From: Campylobacteraceae bacterium
GTDB lineage: Bacteria; Campylobacterota; Campylobacteria; Campylobacterales; Sulfurospirillaceae
NCBI GenBank assembly: GCA_027011025.1
Contig: JALVAU010000078.1
Span: 1 to 11,590 of the forward strand
Direction: 5' to 3'
DNA: 11,590 bases
A program made the translations under genes and the position numbers. Below, in pieces: positions 7,721 to 11,590 of the stretch (positions are counted from its first letter, which is position 1; every line of letters begins with the position of its first letter). A model generated the notes under the pieces. The model had not been told where the DNA came from. It ran no database searches and saw only the letters and a list, made by a program, of their open reading frames with translations.

Positions 7721-7913
7721 ATAAACCTAAAGCTTTTTCCACTTCAGCATTGCTTTTTACAGCGTTTGCACTTTCGTGTATAACAGTTGGAAGACAAGCA
7801 GTACATACAAATACCTCTTCATTACCACAAATAGCTTTCACATATACTCTCTTTTGACCGTCATTACTTGGTTTTAAACAAACATTACAGACTTGAACAC
7901 CATTTTTTTCCAT
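7719..7913 (-). CDS. Small four-cysteine putative zinc-binding protein (ClpX zinc-finger-like), function unknown
   Basis: A 64-residue protein not matched to any named gene. Seen: two CX2C pairs, CNVC at residues 9-12 and CTAC at about 37-40, separated by a beta-rich stretch (KRVYVKAICGNEEVFV), with an extra Cys at about 29. The tail looks helical and is acidic to neutral. Spacing and the flanking VFVCTACLP resemble the N-terminal C4 zinc-binding domain of ClpX, but there is no ATPase domain, so it would be a stand-alone version. The start is well supported: ATG (7913-7911) has AAGGA on the minus strand (7924-7920), six bases upstream, and a TATAAT box further up. It converges on nifJ and diverges from the 5'-nucleotidase. 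Any role as an adaptor, redox or metal-binding protein is inference. Confidence 0.82.
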   Translation of the reverse strand: MEKNGVQVCNVCLKPSNDGQKRVYVKAICGNEEVFVCTACLPTVIHESANAVKSNAEVEKALGL

Positions 7914-7945
7914 TTTTCATCCTTAAAATAAATTTTTCACTCGAT

Positions 7946-7951
7946 ATTATA
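7946..7951 (-). promoter_or_regulatory. Candidate -10 box for the small C4 protein gene
   Basis: The minus strand reads TATAAT from 7951 to 7946, about 33 bases before the start codon at 7913, giving an expected leader of about 25 bases with the AAGGA site near its end. It faces away from the + strand -10 at 7993-7998. A 14-bp all-A/T palindrome (7956-7969) lies between the two. Confidence 0.45.
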
Positions 7952-7992
7952 GTTAAAATTTATAAATTTCAGATAAGTTTTTTAAATTTAGT

Positions 7993-7998
7993 TATAAT
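7993..7998 (+). promoter_or_regulatory. Candidate -10 box for the exported 5'-nucleotidase gene
   Basis: TATAAT lies 20 bases before the TTG start at 8018. Transcription would begin at about 8005, immediately before the ribosome site AAAGGAGA (8006-8013), so the mRNA leader would be very short. T-rich sequence (7978-7983) lies upstream, with no clear -35. Confidence 0.45.
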
Positions 7999-8017
7999 TG
8001 CTATTAAAGGAGAGATT

Positions 8018-9766
8018 TTGAAAAAAATATTTTTACTTTTATCTGTCATTGCAGCATTTAGCATTTTACTAAATGCTGATATAAGATCAAACACTAGTTC
8101 TTCATCCATATTTAGACTTCATATCTTACATGTGAATGATACACACTCTCATGTTGACCCTACAAAAATAAGTGTAAAATTTCAAGGAATTAAAACTTAT
8201 GTCTATACAGGTGGTTATGCGAAACTTGCAAAGTATCTGAATGATGAAAAGAAGATTGATTCTCATGTGCTAACACTACATGCAGGAGATGTGGTGCAGG
8301 GAACTCTGTATTATAACCTTTTTGGTGGAGAGGTGGGTGTAAGAGCATTTAATAAGATGCATATAGATGCTTATGTTTTAGGAAATCATGCCTTTGACAG
8401 GGGTGAAAAAAATCTTGAAGAAAATTTTGTCTCAAAAGTCGATGCACCGGTTTTGAGTGCAAATACGATAGTGAGTGATAAAGACAAGGCTCTAAAACAT
8501 GCTATAAAACCATATATCATAAAAGTAATCGATGGCAAAAAAATAGCGATAATAGGTCTAAGTGTTGACTCATCAAAGCTTTCAAGCCCGGGACCCACTA
8601 TCTCTTTTGCAAACTATCTTGATGTTGCCAAAAAGATGGTAGAGAGAGTCAAAAAAGTTGAAGGTGTCAATAAAATCATAGCACTTACCCATTTAGGCTA
8701 TGATACAGATAAAGTTTTAGCTAGCAGTGTTCCAGATATCGATATTATTGTTGGAGGACACTCTCATACACTTATAGGCGATTTCTCAAATCTTGGCTTA
8801 CATTCTGCCGGAAACTATCCAACGGTTATATCTCACAATGGCACAAAAACACTAATTGTTACAGCTTGGAAATGGGAAAAAGTAGTGGGCAATCTAAATG
8901 TCATATTTGACAAAGATGGGAGAGTTATAAGATACTATGGAACTCCCGTGATGCTTTTAAGTGATAAATTTTTAAGAAAAGATGCTCATTGGAAAAAAAC
9001 AGAGGTTAATGCTTCGGAAAAAATTAAGATAGAAGATATGATCTCTAGTATGCCAAATATTAAAATACAAAAACCTCAAATTGATGTAGAAAATCTTATA
9101 AAGCGCTATAAACCGAAAGTTCAAGAGTTGATGAAAAGTGTAATAGGAAGAGCAACTATCAATCTGACAAATGAAAGATTGCCTAGAGCAACAGTTGATG
9201 AAAGCGGACAAATACTGAAACAAGGTTCTCTTATAGCACCAATAGTAGCTAAAGCTATGTATCTAAAAGCAAAAAAGATTGCCAGAGTAGATTTCGCCAT
9301 GCAAAATGCAGGAGGTATCAGGGTTGCGATACCACAAGGGGATGTAAGCGTGGGTGAAATTATGCAAATGTTGCCATTTGGAAATAGACTTGTAATATTG
9401 AGTATGAGTGGAAAAGATATCAAAGATATGTTTGAACAAGCAATACAAAGATCCTATATAAAAAAGAGTAATACAGGGGCATTTCCATATCTAGCAAATG
9501 CTAAGCTAGTGATAGACTACAAAAAGTCACCAGGTAAACGAGTGAGAGAGTTTAAAATAAAAAAAGATGGTTTTTGGATTGATTTAAGAAGAGATGAAAT
9601 TTATCGTATAGCAACAAATTCATATATAGCAAACGGAGGTGATTATTATACTCAAATGAGCGCAAAGGCATTAAATAAATATGACACAGGATTTGTCTGC
9701 TCTGATCTATTTATCAATTATACAAAGAGAGTGAAAGTCTTATCTCCTGCTTCTAGCGGGGATTGA
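8018..9766 (+). CDS. Exported 5'-nucleotidase / metallophosphoesterase, UshA family (TTG start)
   Basis: Predicted periplasmic enzyme of 582 residues that dephosphorylates nucleotides or related phosphoesters, probably for nucleoside and phosphate scavenging. Seen: a Sec signal peptide (MKKIFLLLS..., hydrophobic to about residue 18, likely cleaved after LLNA at 20). A calcineurin-like domain follows with metal ligands in NDTHSH (D41, H43), AGDVVQG (D91), GNHAFD (N123, H124), THLG (H225) and GGHSHT (H248, H250). The C-terminal 5'-nucleotidase domain has QNAGGIR (429-435) and NSYIANGGDYY (534-544), the substrate-binding motifs. A charged, helical linker spans about 325-390. TTG 8018 is chosen because it opens the signal peptide and has AGGAGA four bases before it. 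The frame is open back to 7868, but that would bury the signal peptide and overlap the opposite gene. Substrate range is inferred from family only. Confidence 0.93.
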   Translation: MKKIFLLLSVIAAFSILLNADIRSNTSSSSIFRLHILHVNDTHSHVDPTKISVKFQGIKTYVYTGGYAKLAKYLNDEKKIDSHVLTLHAGDVVQGTLYYNLFGGEVGVRAFNKMHIDAYVLGNHAFDRGEKNLEENFVSKVDAPVLSANTIVSDKDKALKHAIKPYIIKVIDGKKIAIIGLSVDSSKLSSPGPTISFANYLDVAKKMVERVKKVEGVNKIIALTHLGYDTDKVLASSVPDIDIIVGGHSHTLIGDFSNLGLHSAGNYPTVISHNGTKTLIVTAWKWEKVVGNLNVIFDKDGRVIRYYGTPVMLLSDKFLRKDAHWKKTEVNASEKIKIEDMISSMPNIKIQKPQIDVENLIKRYKPKVQELMKSVIGRATINLTNERLPRATVDESGQILKQGSLIAPIVAKAMYLKAKKIARVDFAMQNAGGIRVAIPQGDVSVGEIMQMLPFGNRLVILSMSGKDIKDMFEQAIQRSYIKKSNTGAFPYLANAKLVIDYKKSPGKRVREFKIKKDGFWIDLRRDEIYRIATNSYIANGGDYYTQMSAKALNKYDTGFVCSDLFINYTKRVKVLSPASSGD

Positions 9767-9783
9767 TATTTGTTGAATTTGGG

Positions 9784-9789
9784 TATAAT
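9784..9789 (+). promoter_or_regulatory. luxS: Candidate luxS promoter -10 box abutting a long palindrome
   Basis: TATAAT at 9784-9789 lies 18 bases after the 5'-nucleotidase stop. Transcription would start near 9796, inside the left arm of the first palindrome. The last base of the box is already part of that arm. The resulting luxS leader of about 130 bases would contain the second palindrome completely and the first nearly so. I see no better -10 between here and the luxS start. Confidence 0.45.
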
Positions 9790-9847
9790 TATTACTCCAC
9801 CAACAAACTAGCTCAACTTTTGATGTAGTTTGTTGGTGGAGTAATAA
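9789..9847. repeat. 22-bp perfect inverted repeat (first palindrome upstream of luxS)
   Basis: The left arm 9789-9810 and right arm 9826-9847 are exact reverse complements over 22 bp; the core right arm reads TAGTTTGTTGGTGGAGTAAT. They enclose a 15-base loop that itself can pair TCAA (9813-9816) with TTGA (9820-9823). Neither strand has a T-run after the stem, so it is not a normal intrinsic terminator. It could be an operator, a structured leader or a remnant mobile repeat. Confidence 0.93.
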
Positions 9848-9903
9848 GTGTCTGACCACAATAAATGGCATATTTTATGCCATTTATTGTGGTCAGACAC
9901 TTA
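9845..9903. repeat. 28-bp perfect inverted repeat with 3-base loop (second palindrome upstream of luxS)
   Basis: The left arm 9845-9872 and right arm 9876-9903 match perfectly over 28 bp around TTT (9873-9875). The left arm starts TAAGTGTCTGACCAC, and the right arm ends GTGGTCAGACACTTA. It shares three bases (9845-9847) with the end of the first palindrome, so the two are fused back to back. No T-run follows. As RNA it would be an unbroken duplex ending 13 bases before the luxS ribosome site (AAAAGGA, 9913-9919). As DNA it resembles short REP/MITE-type palindromic units. Confidence 0.95.
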
Positions 9904-9926
9904 GAAAGAAATAAAAGGAAAATATT

Positions 9927-10427
9927 ATGCCATTGTTAGATAGTTTTATGGTTGATCATACAAAGATGCCCGCACCCGCAGTTAGAGTTGCCAAAAATAT
10001 GAAAACTCCATCAGGAGATGATATCACAGTTTTTGATCTTCGTTTTTGCAGACCAAACAAAGAGATGCTGAGCGAAAAAGGTATCCATACGCTAGAGCAT
10101 CTGTTTGCAGGTTTTATGAGAGAGCATTTAAACAATGATAAAGTAGAGATTATAGATATATCTCCCATGGGTTGTCGCACGGGCTTTTATATGAGTCTCT
10201 TAGGAACACCAAAAGAGCAAGAAGTCGCAAAAGCATGGAAAAAATCTATGGAAGACATACTAAAGGTAAAATCACAAGAAGATATACCAGAACTCAACAA
10301 ATACCAGTGCGGCTCATACATGATGCACTCCCTAAAAGAGGCAAAAGAGATAGCTCAAAAAATCATAGACCAAGATATAGGCGTGATGAGCAACGAAGAG
10401 TTGGCATTAGATTTGTCTAAACTCTAG
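9927..10427 (+). CDS. luxS: S-ribosylhomocysteine lyase (autoinducer-2 synthase)
   Basis: Cytosolic metalloenzyme: S-ribosylhomocysteine -> homocysteine + 4,5-dihydroxy-2,3-pentanedione. It recycles the S-adenosylhomocysteine product and generates the AI-2 precursor. Complete at 166 residues, at the family norm. Seen: metal ligands H54 and H58 in [10 protein letters not shown] and C128 in QCGSY, general base E57, the catalytic cysteine C83 in PMGCRTGFY, and R39 of the substrate pocket. ATG 9927 is preceded by AAGGA (ending 9919) with seven bases between. Upstream is the double palindrome with a candidate promoter. Downstream its last 21 bases overlap the end of the convergent UPF0306 gene. 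A T-run (10428-10434) follows the stop, preceded by only a weak AT stem (10407-10420), so termination is unclear. No pfs or met genes are beside it. Confidence 0.98.
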   Translation: MPLLDSFMVDHTKMPAPAVRVAKNMKTPSGDDITVFDLRFCRPNKEMLSEKGIHTLEHLFAGFMREHLNNDKVEIIDISPMGCRTGFYMSLLGTPKEQEVAKAWKKSMEDILKVKSQEDIPELNKYQCGSYMMHSLKEAKEIAQKIIDQDIGVMSNEELALDLSKL

Positions 10428-10814
10428 TTTTTTTCCAAAACCCAGGGTATTATCTGTAAATTTAATATACTCTATATCGATTTGCCATAGTTTTGGATTT
10501 AGGGCTATGGCATAAGGGTATCTTTTTAGGTAGGCACTCTTTTCACTCTCTTTTGCCTTATTCCAAGTGCCATTAAATTGTATGCCTTGAATTTTGCCTA
10601 TCTGTTTAGTCTCTAGGTGGATTGTGCCTGATATTTTTGGATTTTTTTTTGCGAGCTCTACATGTAGAGTATCTTGATTTGAAGCTACTATAAATCTAGG
10701 CGGATTTTGCAAAAAGATATAGAAGCAACTGATGCTGTGAATTTTATCTTTAGCAAAAAAAGAGCATGAGAGAACATGGTGTTTTTGGATAAAGTTGACT
10801 ATCTTTTTATCCAC
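10407..10814 (-). CDS. UPF0306 / YhbP family protein, split-barrel flavin-binding-like fold (GTG start)
   Basis: A 135-residue cytosolic protein of the YhbP (UPF0306) family, related by fold to pyridoxamine-phosphate-oxidase-like FMN proteins. The biochemical role of the family is not established. Seen: the near-invariant C-terminal signature [13 protein letters not shown], which I recognise from E. coli YhbP, the central GTIHLET...IQGIQFNG strand pair, and an N-terminal HHVLSCSFF that lines up with HVVTWCV of the E. coli protein. The start is GTG (10814-10812). It gives the family's normal N-terminus; no in-frame ATG is evident upstream, and a weak GGGGA lies about ten bases before it. It overlaps the preceding DUF1294 gene by eight bases, suggesting translational coupling. 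Its 3' end overlaps luxS by 21 bases, tail to tail. Confidence 0.88.
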   Translation of the reverse strand: MDKKIVNFIQKHHVLSCSFFAKDKIHSISCFYIFLQNPPRFIVASNQDTLHVELAKKNPKISGTIHLETKQIGKIQGIQFNGTWNKAKESEKSAYLKRYPYAIALNPKLWQIDIEYIKFTDNTLGFGKKLEFRQI

Positions 10815-11190
10815 TGATGCTCTGTCCCCATGAGATGATAGCAGTTATATTGCTGATTATAAAGTATATAGCTATGCACCATATAAGCAAGATACCGAGT
10901 TCTATAAGTAAAAAATTTCTACTTCTAAGCTTGTGTCTAAATACCATGACTCCTAACAAAATTCCAACAATACCTCCGATAAGTGAAAAGAAGTGAAAAG
11001 TGAGCTCGGGAACTCTTCTTCTGTTTTTTGTGGAGTTTAATTTGTCTATGCCAAAAAGTATGAGCGAAAAGATATTTATAGAGCCAAAATACCAAATAAC
11101 TACGGGTATGGAAGGCATAAAAATATTTAAGGCAAATGCACCAAAGGTAAAAAGAAACATAATCAAAATTCTAAAACTATTACAGTACAT
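10807..11190 (-). CDS. DUF1294 family integral membrane protein, function unknown
   Basis: A 127-residue inner-membrane protein with about four hydrophobic segments (residues 6-24, 28-47, 65-84 and 92-112). Between helices two and three it carries the DUF1294 signature: FGIDK (46-50), then RRRVPE (57-62), then LIGGIVGILLG, then FRHK (84-87) followed by F93. The basic loops holding RVPE and RHK are expected on the cytoplasmic side. In many bacteria DUF1294 is fused behind a cold-shock domain; here it stands alone. ATG 11190 has AAGGAG on the minus strand ending five bases upstream. It leads an overlapping two-gene unit with the UPF0306 gene and is divergent from the dUTPase gene across a 79-bp gap. 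No function should be assigned. Confidence 0.88.
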   Translation of the reverse strand: MYCNSFRILIMFLFTFGAFALNIFMPSIPVVIWYFGSINIFSLILFGIDKLNSTKNRRRVPELTFHFFSLIGGIVGILLGVMVFRHKLRSRNFLLIELGILLIWCIAIYFIISNITAIISWGQSISG

Positions 11191-11206
11191 AAAAACTCCT
11201 TACTAT

Positions 11207-11212
11207 ATTTTA
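11207..11212 (-). promoter_or_regulatory. Candidate extended -10 for the DUF1294-UPF0306 unit
   Basis: The minus strand reads TGG then TAAAAT (11212-11207), an extended -10 (TG-N-hexamer) 16 bases before the start codon. Transcription would begin close to the AAGGAG site. It is the mirror image of the dUTPase promoter at 11235-11240, and the two share a 9-bp inverted repeat (11211-11219 / 11228-11236). Confidence 0.4.
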
Positions 11213-11234
11213 CCATTTTGTAACAAAAAAATGG

Positions 11235-11240
11235 TATAAT
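11235..11240 (+). promoter_or_regulatory. dut: Candidate extended -10 for the dUTPase gene
   Basis: TGG followed by TATAAT (11235-11240) is a perfect extended -10. A start near 11247 gives a leader of about 23 bases holding TACATGTA (11248-11255) and the ribosome site AGGAGA (11257-11262). Its -35 region would lie over the opposite promoter's -10, so simultaneous use of both is unlikely. Confidence 0.55.
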
Positions 11241-11269
11241 CTTCTCTTACATGTACAGGAGAGAAGCAG

Positions 11270-11590
11270 ATGACAAATTTAGATTATATAAAAGAGATGT
11301 TTTTATTGCAACAAAAATTAAATGACGAAACAAATGGAATCGGTTGGGAAAATGGATATACCAAGAATGATAAAATTATCAATTGGAAAAGATGTATATA
11401 TATGGAGTGCGCTGAACTTATAGACAGTTTTAATTGGAAACACTGGAAAGATATAGACAAACCTATAGATTGGGAAAATGCAGTCATTGAGATAGTCGAT
11501 ATTTGGCATTTTGTCATGAGTTTGGTGCTAGAAGACGGAAAGATAAGAAGAGGCAAGGGTATAGATAGAATGGCACGAGATGTGACCGAT
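11270..11590 (+). CDS. dut: Dimeric all-alpha dUTPase (dUTPase_2 family), partial, 3' end beyond window
   Basis: The first 107 residues of a dUTP diphosphatase, which hydrolyses dUTP to dUMP and pyrophosphate, keeping uracil out of DNA and feeding thymidylate synthesis. Seen: LQQKLNDETNGIGWENGYT (13-31), the metal-binding ECAEL (E46, E49), the tryptophan-rich NWKHWK (55-60), and EIVDIWHF with E74 and D77. These four acidic ligands and the wording closely match the Campylobacter jejuni dimeric dUTPase as I remember it; it is unrelated in fold to the trimeric beta-barrel dUTPases. ATG 11270 is preceded by AGGAGA with seven bases between. The family is about 230 residues long, so roughly half is missing to the right. 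The frame is open to the last base. It is divergent from the DUF1294 unit. Confidence 0.94.
   Translation, partial: MTNLDYIKEMFLLQQKLNDETNGIGWENGYTKNDKIINWKRCIYMECAELIDSFNWKHWKDIDKPIDWENAVIEIVDIWHFVMSLVLEDGKIRRGKGIDRMARDVTD

Noticed and set aside
7868..8017. 50-residue N-terminal extension of the 5'-nucleotidase frame
   Set aside because: It would place the obvious signal peptide internally, overlap the opposite small gene and ignore the strong ribosome site before TTG 8018. The frame is open only because the region is AT-rich.
8018..9766. SoxB (sulfur-oxidation thiosulfohydrolase) as the identity of the metallophosphoesterase
   Set aside because: SoxB belongs to the same superfamily and occurs in sulfur-oxidising Campylobacterota. 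This protein, however, has a Sec-type signal and GNHAFD/NAGGIR nucleotidase motifs, not the SoxB-type GHWEFT motif or a twin-arginine signal, and there are no sox neighbours.
9742..9770. Imperfect hairpin over the 5'-nucleotidase stop codon (ATCTCCTGC / GCGGGGAT)
   Set aside because: The stem needs a G-U pair and a bulge, and only a broken T stretch follows. Too weak to call a terminator.
9789..9903. Palindromes upstream of luxS as intrinsic terminators of the 5'-nucleotidase gene
   Set aside because: Neither stem is followed by a T-run on either strand, and a candidate promoter lies before the first. A Rho-assisted role cannot be excluded.
9767..9926. SAM/SAH-type riboswitch in the luxS leader
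   Set aside because: The two stems are simple perfect hairpins with no multi-helix junction or recognisable riboswitch core.
10172..10420. 82-residue + strand frame inside luxS
   Set aside because: A shadow frame rich in Arg/Lys. LuxS in the other frame is unmistakable and complete.
11000..11239. 79-residue + strand frame opposite DUF1294
   Set aside because: Lies antisense to a clear DUF1294 protein, has no ribosome site of note and no recognisable motif.

Overview
The window looks like a chromosomal stretch from a Campylobacterota (epsilonproteobacterial) species. It is AT-rich and tightly packed. Most intergenic gaps hold TATAAT-type -10 boxes without a clear -35, and several proteins are typical of that phylum: a one-chain pyruvate:ferredoxin oxidoreductase of 1187 residues, a Campylobacter-type all-alpha dimeric dUTPase, and LuxS. 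Genus cannot be fixed from sequence alone. A free-living Sulfurimonas/Sulfurovum-like relative and a Campylobacter/Arcobacter relative both fit.

Layout. (1) Bases 1-3234, + strand: the end of a peptide/nickel-type ABC importer operon, permease B (cut by the left edge), permease C, ATPase D and ATPase F. Its genes touch or overlap, which implies translational coupling. The substrate-binding protein is not in view. (2) 3261-3902: a HAD phosphatase of the phosphoglycolate-phosphatase type, with its own likely -10 directly after the importer. (3) 4114-7677: nifJ, which interconverts pyruvate and acetyl-CoA + CO2 with ferredoxin/flavodoxin. It is preceded by a 211-bp AT-rich control region and followed by a strong intrinsic terminator. 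(4) 7719-7913, minus: a 64-residue four-cysteine protein resembling a stand-alone ClpX-type zinc-binding domain. It is divergent from (5) 8018-9766, an exported UshA-like 5'-nucleotidase. (6) 9767-9926: an unusual spacer with a promoter and two abutting long perfect palindromes, leading into (7) luxS (9927-10427). (8) 10407-11190, minus: an overlapping pair, a DUF1294 membrane protein followed by a UPF0306/YhbP split-barrel protein whose end overlaps luxS convergently. (9) 11270 onward, +: a dUTPase gene cut by the right edge, sharing a compact back-to-back promoter region with DUF1294.

The genes are mostly housekeeping: nutrient import, central carbon metabolism, nucleotide salvage and sanitation (5'-nucleotidase, dUTPase), phosphometabolite clean-up (HAD) and the activated methyl cycle (LuxS). 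I see no transposase, phage, CRISPR array, rRNA or tRNA. The most unusual sequence is the 115-bp double palindrome in front of luxS. It explains neither as coding sequence nor as an ordinary intrinsic terminator. No gene-free stretch exceeds about 211 bp.
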